From Castor canadensis (lineage: Eukaryota; Chordata; Mammalia; Rodentia; Castoridae), in contig NC_133386.1 of assembly GCF_047511655.1 (NCBI RefSeq), positions 78,743,501 to 78,807,500 of the forward strand: 64,000 nt of DNA, read 5' to 3'. The notes under the pieces were generated by a model, which saw only the letters and a list, made by a program, of their open reading frames with translations, searched no databases and was not told the DNA's origin. The number at the start of each line of letters is the position of its first letter. Positions within the stretch are counted from its first letter, which is position 1. Position numbers and translations under genes: made by a program. This document shows positions 48,190-60,251 of this stretch, piece by piece.

Positions 48190-49118
48190 ATCCAGCAATA
48201 CCATCCTAGGGATATACCTGAAGGAATGTGAGTCAGCTTACAACAAAGGCACCTGTACACCCATGTTTATTGCAGAACTATTCACAAAAGTTAAGCTACA
48301 GAAACAGTCAAGATGCCCCACTACTGACAAATGGATGAAGAAAATATGGTATTTATAAACAATGGAATTTTATTCAGCCATAAAGAAGAATGAAAATTTG
48401 TCATTCTCAAGTAAATGGATAGAACTGGAGAACATCATCTTAGATGAAGTTAGCCAGGCTCAGAAGGCCAAAAGCTGCATGTTCTCCCTCATATGCAGAT
48501 TGTAGACCTAAAGCAAATGCAGCAATATTACGCGACATGGGCCACACTAAGGGGAGGCTGTGCAAGGGAGGGTCAGGGCAAGGGAAGGAAACCAAAAACT
48601 TGAATGAGGTTGATGTGCTTACTGTACAGGAATAAATACAGAAATTTTAAATGGGCTGGAGCTACCATGATAAGGGGACTAGGGAGGAGTGAAGAGGACT
48701 GGAAGAAGCGAGTCAATTCACATATGCATGGGAACAACACACGGAAACTCCCTGTGTAGCTATTCTTATCTCCAACTAGCAAAACATCCTCATGTTTCTC
48801 TTTTTATCTTTTGTCTTTTTCTTCTACAAAATTGGAGAGCAGGAGGGGGGAACAGGTTTTGCCCAGAGCGGAGGGCGGTTGGCACTGGTAGGTGGGGAGA
48901 GGTGGTGGGGAAAGGGTAGGAGGGTGAATATGGTGCAAACAGTGTATTCACATGTATGTAAATGCAAAAATGATTCCTGTTGAAACTGTTCCAGGAATGG
49001 GGGAGGGGAATGGGGGAAAGAAGTGGAGGGGGTAATTCAAGAATGATACATTTGATACATTGTGAGAATCTTTGTAAATGCTACAATGTACCCTCACCCA
49101 GTACAACAATAAAAATAA
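48190..49118 (+). mobile_element. 5'-truncated LINE-1 3' end
   Basis: Begins abruptly in ORF2 (gatccagcaataccatccta) and aligns block for block with 12678-13589. It runs through the ORF2 end, a long G-rich 3' UTR (48840-48925) and the terminus tgtaccctcacccagtacaa followed by caataaaaataaat. The ORFs 48444-48635 and 48689-48919 inside it are remnants or chance. The small differences from the 12.1 kb copy make this pair useful for dating. Confidence 0.92.
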
Positions 49119-49153
49119 ATTATAATACTTGAAATCTTCAAGTTGCAAATTAT

Positions 49154-49239
49154 TATTTTCTTTTTGGTGGTACTGGGGATCAAATGAAGAGCCTTGGGTA
49201 TGCTGAGCAAACACTACTGCTGAGCTATAACCCTAGTCC
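49154..49239 (-). repeat. ID-like SINE with target-site duplication
   Basis: The plus strand carries the reverse complement of the ID unit (ggtggtactggggatcaaat, gccttgggtatgctgagcaa, ctgctgagctataaccctag). It is bracketed by a perfect 16-bp direct repeat, tcaagttgcaaattat, at 49138-49153 and 49240-49255. Insertion lies 20 bp downstream of the L1 end at 49118. Confidence 0.95.
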
Positions 49240-49408
49240 TCAAGTTGCAAATTATGATCTTCAATTAGTTCTTTTCTATAGACCATACTCATTTTAATAG
49301 AGAAAATGTTCTTTTTTCATGTCCTGTTACACTTGGTAAATTCAGAACAGATTCTGTCAAATGGAGAATAATGTCAATTCTAATATTTTATGTTAAATGT
49401 CTAAATAT

Positions 49409-49499
49409 GGGCTGGCAGAGTGACTCTGGCAGTAAGAACACCTGTCTAACAATTGTGAGGCCCTGAGTTCAAACCCCAGTGCTACCAGTAAATAAATAA
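49409..49499 (+). repeat. ID-like SINE with target-site duplication
   Basis: A plus-strand tRNA-derived SINE: gggctggcagagtgactctg, agaacacctgtctaac, then an RNA polymerase III B-box-like gagttcaaacccc (49465-49477) and an (AAT)n-type tail. Flanking direct repeats taaatgtctaaatat (49394-49408) and taaatgtctacatat (49500-49514) differ at one position. It is only 154 bp from the oppositely oriented copy. Confidence 0.95.
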
Positions 49500-49514
49500 T
49501 AAATGTCTACATAT

Positions 49515-52500
49515 TTTCATAGTTAATATCTTTTTGTTTCCATGTAGAGCATATTTCTTCATCAAATATTTTTATAAGGCAAAACTCATCAATAAATTGC
49601 TTCTTATTCATTTGAGACTTTTGCTAAATTTAGGTACTACAATAATATTCTTCATTATATTTCACTTAGTAAAACAATTCTAATTTATATGGTAAAATAC
49701 AAGCTGCATCAAGGTTATTTGCAAAATCCAAGATATTCCAAAATATAATTTCAAAATTATTTCATACTGTTCAACCTCTCTCGATTCAATGTCTTCACTT
49801 TCTTTTATAGGATATATTTTAATGTTTTCTACTTTTACACTCTGCTTTAGTTAACTATAATGTACTAAAAGAAAGTTTTGTTCAGTCAAATAGTTGTTTA
49901 TTTGACTAAAGATGTTTGATTTTAGGTCGAATGCAACCTCATTAATAGAAAAGATTTATTTTCAATAAGGTCCAATATTATGGTAGAATATTAGGTTGAC
50001 TTAGAACTTAAATTTTTTAAAAAATAAGAATTAAAAAATCTAATGTATGGTTTTTGTTCTTAGGGAGCAAAAATATAATTTATGATGAGTAGCTGAGAGA
50101 GAAATCATGTAATAACATGCTATTTTTTTTTAGCATCATCCTTGCAAAAAAAAAAAAAGGAAAATAAATTCCAGGTACATTTCTAATCAATAAGTTTATA
50201 ATTTAGTAAAAGTATTTTTTCCATATTGCTATATTCACCAAAATTTGTAATGTGATAGATTGTGCTTTTGATAGAGTGAAACAGTAAAATACTTTAATTC
50301 CATCAATTATATGAAAATATTACTGATACCATATGGTACTGTTTCACTGTTTGCACTTCTTTTTCTACTGTTGAAGTCAACATATTAATAACTAATGTTT
50401 CATCTCTTATATATGCATGCAAACTTGTGTATTTGCATAAAGCAGTTATTTGAACTAACTTGAAAAGTCATGCCTTAGGAAGTCATATATAAAGCCACCA
50501 TGTGTAGTTTCAAGTGTTAGATAATTATCTTTGAGCACAGTATTTTTAAAACACTACTAATTTTTTAGGTAACTACTTCATCATGTTTGTACCCTCTAGA
50601 TTCTAAATAATTGTAAGATATCAATGTGGCCCCAATGGTAGGTGGATAATATTAACAAGTATTTGTACAAATTACACATTCATCATAGTCATAAACTTTT
50701 TAAAAGTTCATCACTTCTTAAATGATTGCAGAAGAGTTATATCAAGGTATTATTAAAATAATCACTTAAAATAAGATGTTTAATAGACTTCCATTTTGTA
50801 TTTCCAGCCTCTGATGTTCTCGTCCAGGAACATATAGAATGCACATGTGATGTGAGCATTCACACTTAACTCATGGACAAATATGAAGGGTGGACACAGC
50901 TAATTCAGCTTTATGTGGTTGACCATTTCCAGATGAAATGTGATTAACACCTTTGTATCAACTATCTATTGCTGCATACTAAACCATTTCAAAAAGAAAA
51001 GCATCACCAACAACTTAATAAATAATTGCTGCTCAGCCTGTTTTCCACACATATTTCATGCCCACTAATGAATAAAAGATTCATTATTGCTCAGTAATTG
51101 GGTAAATTGCTCAGATTTATAATTGCAAACTCATTGGCTATAAGCTTGGAATCTCTGTGTATCTTATAATCACAATCTATCAATATATACCAAGGTTCAA
51201 CCCGTTACTCTATCAAGTGACCACTAGGGCTAATAGTATCAAATGTTTCTCCCTTCATCACTAGAGAACAGAAGGCAGTGGTCTCAGCCTAAGTCTTACA
51301 GCTTTCACCTTGGAACCCTGAGTACATCACGCTGTGGAAAAGGTCCAGATCAAGACCACATGAGCGGGCCAAAGATATGCCAGCTGAAAGCCAGTACTTA
51401 AGAATGAAGCCCTCTTGGAACTTCCAGCTTAGCCAACTAAATGCAACCACAGGAGTAAGCAAGATGAGATTAGTAAAATACCCACCCAGTTGGTCCACAG
51501 AATTATCTGAAATAACTGGTATTTAAGCCACTAAATTTGGGATGGTTCAGCATACAGCAAAAGATAAGTGATACAGAGTTACTGATTACCTTTCATCTGA
51601 AAACAGTCAGCCACAAAAGCTGGGTTATTACTGGCCACCCTTTAGATTTATCTATGTGTTAAGTGTGAATTCTGACACTACATAGAGTTGTGGGATTATA
51701 TTGTAATATGTATTTTATCATGAGACCGCCAGAATCCGGAAGTGCCAAATAGAGGTCCACCAAACTCCTCCTGGCTTATTTTAATATAACTATTAATAAT
51801 GCATTATTAGAATATTTTGCTAAAAAGCAACCTGGGTCAATACTAAATCCAATGGGATGCCAAGATACCCAGCACAAGCCATGATTGTGTCAGGAAGATG
51901 AAATATCTGGTCACATTATTCATAGTCCAATGTGAATTTCTGATAATCGGGAATTGGGGTTCTACCAATTCTATGCAAAATTCAAATGGTAAGCTCTAAG
52001 AAGGGCTCAGAATTCCATTGTTCCCAGTCTGGGCACATAGAAAACTGGTTTTTTCTTACTCTTTCTTGACAAACTAACCGCTAAAATATGACTCAATAAG
52101 CTAGCACCTACATGGAAAGAAAGCAAAATATTAGTTCTCCTAATAGCAAATATATTTAGATTTATTCTTCAAGAGATTCATGGTTTTTAAAACCTATAAT
52201 GAACCCTAATAAAACTCTTAGAGCACCAGAACATCTGTGAGCACAAAATCCTCGTGCACGTACAGTGAAAAGTGTTGATAGCATTTAGAAGCACTTTGTA
52301 CCACAGATCTGAAATTTTACTTTTTATCATGTATTCTTTTTTGTCCTAGAGTGTTGTACCAAAATGGAAAGGTAAAGATTGCAATTGATTTTTGAAGAAT
52401 GAAAGGGAAATAGTAATAGTCTATGTTTATTATTCTATTTTGTCCAAGTATATAATTTTGTGCCTGCGCAGTAGCTGACATTATGAAAGACTGAAGAGTT

Positions 52501-52614
52501 TTGAAATTGTTTCTGCCTAGAAACAAGTGTTAAGAAAGCAGTTTTCTACATCAGTCTGGCTGAATAAGTACACAAACATAGTAGCATGCACAGAAACACA
52601 TCTTTAAATGAGCA
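49515..52614. other. Unique AT-rich DNA, no gene seen
   Basis: About 3.1 kb. A short stretch at 50955-50995 (caactatctattgctgcata) may be an old LTR-type trace. ORFs are below 70 codons. Confidence 0.5.
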
Positions 52615-52757
52615 TTTTTTTTTGAGACAGGATCTCCTTATGCATATAGTCCAGATTGTCCTGGAAAGTATAGCCCAAGTTGGCCTCTAACTCATGAGCC
52701 TCCTCCCTCACCCCCCTGAGTGCTGGGGTTATAGGCAAGTGCTACCATGCCTGGCTC
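52615..52757 (-). repeat. B1-like SINE
   Basis: The plus strand shows tttttttttgagacaggatc, tccttatgcatatagtccag, agcccaagttggcctctaac, ctgagtgctggggttatagg and ctaccatgcctggctc, the reverse complement of a B1-type element. A duplicated middle segment makes it slightly longer than the copies at 39429 and 46090. Confidence 0.85.
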
Positions 52758-54509
52758 AGTTGAGTATCTGAAGGGTAGCTAGTGTAACTTTTTCATTTGA
52801 GGATCACCAATCTTTGGAAACCTGCTACAACTGCTTACATGATATGTGTCTGAAATGTAGTGTTGTGGCAAATGTGAATGGTCGGGAAAACTAAGTGTGG
52901 CACCTTGAACATAATAGGAATAGGAAGATGCACGCCTGCTGTCTGTGACTGCTGGAGCAGAGAGAAGCGGGCATCCTCAGCCTAACCAAGACCATTACTC
53001 CTGAAAATGCTCGTGGCCAATTTCTTACTCTTCTCCAAGCCACTGTTTAATAGACTTTTACTTTCTTGATTCTTTTTAGGAACTGAATAATGTGAAAGGC
53101 TCTTTTTAATAATTAACCTGGCTTGTATTATGGATCACATAGAAACGTTTTGGAGGTTTCTATTTGGCATAACTCTTGATGTTTGCAATTTAAACCTTTC
53201 TTATACTCTTGTAAATCTATCTTTTAAATATACACATACATATTTGTGTATCCTACACTTACACAAGGGGAAAATACTAAATATTAAAAGCTATTGATAT
53301 CATTATTGGCATTCAAAATTCTTAATGTTTCAAAATTCTTATTGTGACCAATTAAAGTGTTTGCACAAATAATTTGATTTAACTTAAATGGGACAAATGA
53401 AAGGAGAGGGTAAAAAAGTAACAAAAGGTACAGCTTGGGTGTAAAAACCCAAGACTAAGTCCAGTAAAGTTAAATGCCCAGAAGTCCTTTTCTTCTTTGA
53501 GAGAAGGACAATCAGTCCTAGTTACTGACAGAAGCAAGAGCAACTGAAACTCTTCTCAGGAGAACTTTTGAAAATTCTTTTCCCCTCCCCAAAGGAACCA
53601 AGTTCTTTCATCAACATATTAGAGATATCACAAGCCATAGCCTATTAAACAGATTGTCCCTTGGCTCTCACCCAGTTCTAGTACCAATCTCCTTCTTATG
53701 TTTGAACAGACACACTCCCTGGTGTCCGTCTGCCCTCAGAGCATGGAATCTGTGTCGTTCAGTTTACAGTACTAATCATCCTGAGCAAGCCTACGGGTTA
53801 TGTAAGTTTTTGAGTGTTGGGCTATTTGAGGCCTTAAATGAGGTTCTGTTATGTTTGTGCTCCTTTTATTGCAGTGGCAATAACAATTATTTGTTGGGGC
53901 TTTATACACCATTTGTTTGGGCCACCATTTCATTTGTCACCCCTAAAATATCTTCTAAAATATTATCACTCCATTTTACACAGAGACGTCAGCCTCAAAG
54001 TGGAATGCATTTTAAAATCACAGTATCAGTGACTGCCTATCTTCCCATCTCCCCCCTGAAGAAAACTACCCTGTCCTCTGTCCCTCATGCATTGGAGGCC
54101 AGGCCCTGCAGCATTAGACCCGCTCTCTGCTCCCATCCCAACTACCCACCCTGGTCACACAAATGCTTCGTTCTGATATAGTTAGCTGACCTCGAGTGAA
54201 TAGGCTTGCCAGTTACTAGTGACTCTCCCTGGAATGAAATGCTTATCTTAGCCAATCAAATTCTTGCTCTTAGGAATCACAATTGAGAAATACAGAGTCA
54301 GTTGCAGGAATAACAGAAAGTGAAAAGTCACAATTTGGGCTAGCTTTGTGCTGTCTCATCTGTGTAGTCACTCAGCCCTCCAAGTTGAGAAAAGGGCTTT
54401 CCTTTGCTAAATGTTCTACCATCACCATCATGAAATTCTTAATGATTTTTGAGCAAGGGCTCATCATATTCATTTTATACTGGGAACATAAATGATGTGG
54501 CAGATCCAG
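52758..54509. other. Unique DNA with a 175-codon chance ORF
   Basis: An open frame of 175 codons (53654-54181, plus) is the longest non-repeat ORF of the window. It is rich in Ser, Pro, Leu and Cys, has no domain or signal peptide I can defend, and no supporting exons or promoter. A second ORF overlaps it in another frame. I treat it as chance. Confidence 0.5.
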
Positions 54510-57055
54510 GGCGTGATGCAGACATTAGAGCAATAATTCTGAACTGTACAAGGAAACTTCAGAATTAAATGACACTATAGATCAAATGGACTTAGTGGAC
54601 ATCTACAGAATATTCTATGCAATAACTGTAGAATACACATTCTTTTCAGCAGCCCATGGAGCTTTCCAGAAAATAGATCATACCTTATGATATAAAGTAA
54701 GCCTTAACAAATTCTTAAATTTTATTGAAATAATTTCTTATATTTAATCAGACCACAATGGAATGAAACTAGAAATTAACAAAAGGAGAAACTAAAGAAC
54801 ATATGCAAAAGCAAGGAGACTGAATACTTTGTTGTTGAATGATCAGAGGCTCATCGAAAAAATGAGAGGCAAAATTTTTTTTAATTCCTGGAATTGAACT
54901 AAAATGAAAACACAACTTACCAGCACCTTTAGAGAACATAAAAGCACCTTTAGGAACCATAAAAGACAGTGCTAAGTAGAAAGTTTATAACTTGACAATG
55001 TACCTCAAGCTCTTAGAAAGAAAAGAAAAAGCCAAACTCAAAAAATGGAGAGAAATAATAAAGATCAGGGCAGAATTAGCAAAAAAGAAACGAAAATAAT
55101 AATATGCGGAATCAATAAGACAAAAAGTTGGTTCTTTGAAAAGATAAACAACATTGGTAAATCCTTAGTCAAACTTGCCAAAAGAAAGAGGAAGAAGACA
55201 CAAATTAATAAAATTAGAGATGAGAAAGGGGATAGTACAAAAATTACCAATGAAATCCAGAGGAGTATAAGGGAATACTTTGAAAACTTACATTCTAATA
55301 AACTGGAAAATCGAGAAGAAATGGGTAAATATCTAGATTCATATGACTTACCAAAATTGAACCAAGAGGATATAAATCACTGAAACAGATCTGTAATGGG
55401 CAATGAAACTGAAGAACTAATAAAGAATCTCCCAACAAAGAAAAGCCTTGGGACTGGGTGGATTCACAGCTGAATTCTACCAGATCTTGAAAGAAGAACT
55501 AACACCAGTACTCCTCAAACTATTCCACAAAATAGAAAGAGAAGGAAAACTACTAAACCTATTCCATGAAGCCAGCATTATTCTGATATCAAAACTGGAT
55601 TAGGACAGGACAAAAATGAAAATTGCAGATTAATTTTTCTGATGAACATAGATGCAAAAATTCTCAATAAAAATACTTGCAAGTCAAATTCAACAATACA
55701 TTTAAAAAATCATATACCATGATCAAGTTTATTTTCTTCCATAAATATAAGAATACTTCAACATATGTAAATTGATAAGTATAATATAGCACATAAACAG
55801 AATCAAGGATAAAAATCACGTAATCATTTCAACACTTGCAGAGAAAGCATTTGACAAAGTTCAACATCCTTTATAACAAAAGAAACTAGGAATAGAAAGA
55901 ACATACTTTGACATAATAAATGCTGTATATGACAAACCTATAGCCAACATCAAACAAAATGGGGAAATACTGAAACCATTTCCTCTAAAGTCAGGAACAA
56001 CAAAGGTGTTACTCTCTCCACTTGTATTCAATATAGTGCTTGAGTTCACAGAACAACAAGGCAAGAGAAAGAAGCAAAGGGGATAAAATAGGAAAAGAAG
56101 TCAATTTATCTCTATTTGCAGATAATATGATCTTATACTTAAAGGATCTATAATGGGGAAAATCTTTGAAAACTATTAATCAGATAAAAGATCAATATAC
56201 AGATATTGACGCTCCAGTGGAGCAATCAGTTAGCTTACACTACTTATATGACAGAATATATAAAGAGCTCCAAAAATTAAACACCAAAAGAACACAAAAT
56301 TCAATTGCTAAATGGAAAAATGAATTGAACAGACTGTTCTCAAAAGAAGTACAAATAATTACATGAAGAAATGTTCCCCCAACATCCTCACCCATAAAAG
56401 AAAGGCAGACTAGTACAACCACTATGGAAATCAGTATAAAGATTTCTCAAAAAACTAAAAATAGAACTGCCATATGATCCAACTGTACTACTCCTGGGCA
56501 AATAGCTACAGGAATGTAAGTCAGAATACAGCAGATATGAATACACCCATGTTTACAGCAGCACTATTCGTAATAGCCAAATTATGAAATCATCGTAGGT
56601 GTTTATCAACTGACGAATGCATAAAGAAAATGTAGTATATAGTGACAATGGAGTATTATTCAGCCATAAAGGAAAATGAATTTTGTCATTTGCAGGAAAA
56701 GGGATAGAATTGAAAACCATAATATTAAGTGAAATAAGTCAAACTGAGAAAGACAAACATTGCATGTTCTCTCTCATTAGCGGAATCTAGACATAAAAAC
56801 AGAAAAAAAATGACATGAGTCTAAAATGAGGGACTATTTTGGGTAGGAATCAATGGGAGTGGGGAGAGTGAAAGGAGAGGTGATATGCCTCATATGCATT
56901 TATAAAAAGAGTAGTGAAACCTGTTAAAAATTGTTCAAAAATGATTTGATAAGAAAGTAATGAGGGGTGAATTTGATCAAAGTGACTTTTAAGCATGTAT
57001 AGATATATCACAATGAAACCCCTTTGTGCAATTAATGTGCACAAATAAAAAGGAG
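54510..57055 (+). mobile_element. Degraded LINE-1 with much of ORF2
   Basis: 5'-truncated L1 starting at the endonuclease-RT linker (atagatcaaatggacttag, 54580). Open pieces remain, for example 112 codons at 55045-55383 (with KINNIGKSLVKLAKRKRK). The RT box reads LFADNMILY at 56112-56138: the codon at 56124 is aat where an active enzyme has the second catalytic Asp of FADD. A deletion near 56160 removes the ORF2 stretch between the RT and the C-terminal part. The cysteine-rich C-terminus and 3' UTR follow, ending gcacaaataaaaagg near 57055. Not active. Confidence 0.92.
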
Positions 57056-58447
57056 AAAGCAAAACAACAAAAAAATTCTGAACTGGAGGAATGGGCCCTA
57101 AGAATCTCTGGGAAAAATAAGGCTAGGGTTGGGCAGTGGAGAAATGAAAATTTTGAAAAGACATTTAAATTTTATTTAATTTTTGTTTTATTTTATAAAC
57201 ATGTAACAAAGCTATTATATTGATAATGCTTACTTCAGAAAACAAATCATAGCCTCATTCTTTATTGCTGATGGGTTACAAAGAAAATGCAGAGATTTCT
57301 AATTGGAGTTCTCCTTCCCTTAATCCTATAATTTCTGGAGGAAGTTAAGTAAGATGTTTGTATTTATGGAACATTGGTATTGATTGAAAGGGAGGAGAAA
57401 CAGTGGAGGAGAGCCTGGGCCTCCAGATGAATCCAGTGAAAGCTGGTTACAGTGTGGACCTGGGATCAGGGGGTGACAGCACTGACCTCTGAACTCAGGC
57501 CTTGCCTAGGGCAACATTTAATCAGAACTCACCCAGCCCTCAGGTATCTGAGATCTTCCATATACCCTCCTGTGGCTCAGTTGTAGACAAAAGCAAGAAA
57601 ATGCACTGGAGGTTAATAAAGATGTGAGCCCTCATTTCCTGCTCTTAATCAGACAATTAGAAGGGGTTTTATGATTTTAAAATAGTAATTTTTATTAGCA
57701 GCAAATTGATGTAATTATAATGTTAATATCTCTACTCTCTCGTTTTTACCTAGAGGTCCAGAAACTTTTCCAACTCCAGACACTGACTGTCTCCTCTTCT
57801 CTACTCTAGGAATAGGTATTTTGTATTGATTTGAGAAGAAAGCTTTCTTTTGCAAAAGGGCCATGCATCTGCTTCCGGCTTGTCTTAATGGCATTATTAA
57901 CATTACTTAAATGACATTCTTAGGACATCAGCTTTTCAACTGTAGGTACCAAAGCAGAGTCTCAAATGAAAGAGATAGTATTACCATTTCCGGTAATTTG
58001 TTAATGAGATAACTGAGAATTGCCAAATAATGGTGGGGGTGTTGTTCTTGTTTTTCTTTTTTTTTCAAAACACATGGACATTTTATGTTTGATTTATATT
58101 CCAAGACTCTGTGGGAGAACACCAACCACTTTGAAATTCATTTGGGAGCCAGCACCTCATGGAAGCTTAAATACATGTCAACAATTTCCAGTTATTTTGT
58201 TTATTTCAATTCTAAGCATTCCTCTTCACCACTGTGGGAAATTTCTGTATAGCAAATATGTATTTTTTTCAACTGAAGTGAGTTAAAATGTTATTTTGAG
58301 GAACTTTTCAGAATTGCATGAAATCTCTTGGAATAGCTAAAGACCCCTGGGGTGCTGTAAAATTCAAATAATGAAAACATTAAAAATAGCATGGCAAAGT
58401 CACCTGCAGCAATTAGAAATGAAACTTTCTTTTTCTATGTAATATGT
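57056..58447. other. Unique DNA, possible conserved elements
   Basis: No gene or recognised repeat. The parts at about 57600-57730 and 57860-58025 are of medium complexity with TAAT-type motifs (gacaattagaa, tttgttaatgag). These are weak hints of regulatory sequence, nothing more. Confidence 0.35.
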
Positions 58448-58880
58448 ACACACATCACTACTACATACACACACAGACTATACAGATCATATACCACACA
58501 CACACCACACCACACACACACATCAATCACAACACACCACACACGCCACACACACACACGCCACACACATACACACATACCACATACACCACACACATAC
58601 ATACACACACATCACATATACCACACAACACACAAGCACATACACACTACACATGCCACACACATACCACACACACCACACACACAACTCAAACACACCA
58701 CACAACACAACACACATACCACATATGCCACACACACACCACACTCACACCACTCACACCACACACACAACAACACACAACACACACCACACACGACACA
58801 CACACACCACACTCACACCACACACACCACACATGACACACACAAACCACACACACACCACACACATAAACAACACACCA
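58448..58880. repeat. Long CA/CCA-type low-complexity array
   Basis: About 430 bp of irregular cacacac and ccacaca units. Between 58501 and 58880 there are only seven G on the plus strand. Variant words (ccacaca, catacaca, cactcaca) show it is a minisatellite-like mixture rather than a pure (CA)n. It yields long His-Thr ORFs on the plus strand (58391-58972) and Cys-Val ORFs on the minus strand, both artefacts. Confidence 0.95.
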
Positions 58881-59794
58881 TCTTTTCATCTTTAAACTCC
58901 CATAATTGCCTTCATCAAAAAGTTTACCTTTCTAGAGTTTTAAAACATTTAAGCCATGTTTTCATTGCATAGTACTGGTCACGATTTACTTCATGGCATT
59001 AGGCAATTTTTTTCAATGTGATTTCATCACTCCTCAGATGCAGGGAGGGAACAGTGAGAGAGTCTGAAATGGTAAGAGGAGGAGGAAACACAGAAAGAGA
59101 CAGCTGCCATAGTAAACCCACCTTATTAGTGAATTTATTACATGCAGTTTTGAACATGTGTGGTCAAAAAAGTAAATAAATAAATAAAATCAAAAGAAAT
59201 TTGAAAGAATTTACATTCAGGCACAGGCATTGTGCAGCTCAGTTGACTTTCAGAGGCTCTCTGTCAGTCCTGTGTTATTGTCAGTTGTATTTAAATCATG
59301 GCGTAACATGCTGAGTGTTTCTTTGCCCTTAATTTTATGAAAATCTGCTTTCCCAGAAGCAAATGGAGCCCAAAGAAGCAAGGCAAACATGATGAGAATC
59401 CTCCCAAGCAAAAATGTGCTTCATTTAAGTGATAAGGTGAATGTTTTAGATTTGTTGCGAGGCAACATGTCTTTAGCAGAAGTTGGATGCATTATAGGAA
59501 AAACGAATCAGCAGTACAGCACAGAACACTGTGTGTACTGAACAGTCACAGTTTCTCCTCCATGGTGGTCTTCTTGGAACCATATTTAAAAAGCAAAATG
59601 AAAACCAGCACTTTAAGAAAGAGAAGAGGGAAGGGTAGGGCACAGTGGCTTAAGAGGTTAAACTAATTGATATAGCTCAGTGATATGATTTTTTTAAAAA
59701 ATGTTTCCTCGTTAAGGTCTTGCTCCAGGAGAATGGGGTAATCACTGAGACTTAGAATTTTAGCATTAGATTGGAAGCTGGAAATAATCTAGAC
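58881..59794. other. Unique DNA with an RFX-like motif
   Basis: No gene or repeat. A short (AAAT)n run is at about 59176-59189. The section 59210-59570 is of balanced complexity and contains the inverted motif at 59454. Confidence 0.45.
59454..59466. promoter_or_regulatory. X-box-like inverted motif (RFX candidate)
   Basis: The sequence gttgcgaggcaac has arms gttgc and gcaac around a 3-bp spacer. It matches the RFX X-box (GTNRCC, spacer, RGYAAC) except for one base in the left half-site. It contains a CpG. A 13-bp motif of this sort can occur by chance; the surrounding 350 bp are repeat-free. Confidence 0.3.
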
Positions 59795-59975
59795 TGGTGA
59801 TTCTCAAAGTGTGGTCCCTGGGCCAGCAATATCAGTAGCACCTGAGAAATTGTTAAAAATGCAAATTCTTGGGATCCTTTCCTGACCAACTGACTCAGAA
59901 ACTCTTATGGTAAGGTAAGAACGCACAATCTATGTTTTAACAAGTTCTCCATACCAAATTTTCTACACCACTGAC
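59795..59975 (-). repeat. MER5-type hAT transposon remnant
   Basis: Contains gtgattctcaaagtgtggtc, cctgggccagcaatatcagt, agcacctgagaaattgttaa, aaatgcaaattcttgggatc, ctgactcagaaactctta and a diverged end. This is the pattern of a non-autonomous hAT element in the opposite orientation to the copy at 34135. Confidence 0.8.
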
Positions 59976-60251
59976 AGAGATCCTTCTTCTAGCTCCAGAA
60001 AAATTCCCTCCCATGGCAATTTTCACAAAAACTCATCATGCATATGCTAACATATGTAAAATACTCCAATTGGAGCTTGGTATAGACTAGTGACATAATA
60101 TATTATAATGATAATAATAACAAATAAAATGTAAAAAAACACTATTATCATTGTCCTCCTACAGCCCCTACATGAAAGCTAGCTAGCTTACTTACTATAA
60201 ATACCCTGGTGTTGTGTCAAATTGTTAGAAACTTCTTCCTTATTTAGTCAC

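Noticed and set aside
49409..49499. Possible functional tRNA gene (B-box-like motif)
   Set aside because: It is an ID-like SINE with an A-rich tail and target-site duplications; it lacks a full cloverleaf.
53654..54181. 175-codon ORF as a possible gene
   Set aside because: No domain, signal peptide, promoter or neighbouring exons; a second ORF overlaps in another frame; composition fits chance in a GC-richer patch.
58391..58972. 193-codon His/Thr-rich ORF and its Cys/Val-rich antisense ORFs
   Set aside because: They are direct translations of the CA-rich array in several frames and both strands, not proteins.
59630..59690. Possible small RNA (Y RNA-like) near gggcacagtggcttaagagg
   Set aside because: No stem pairing or conserved Y RNA core that I can confirm.
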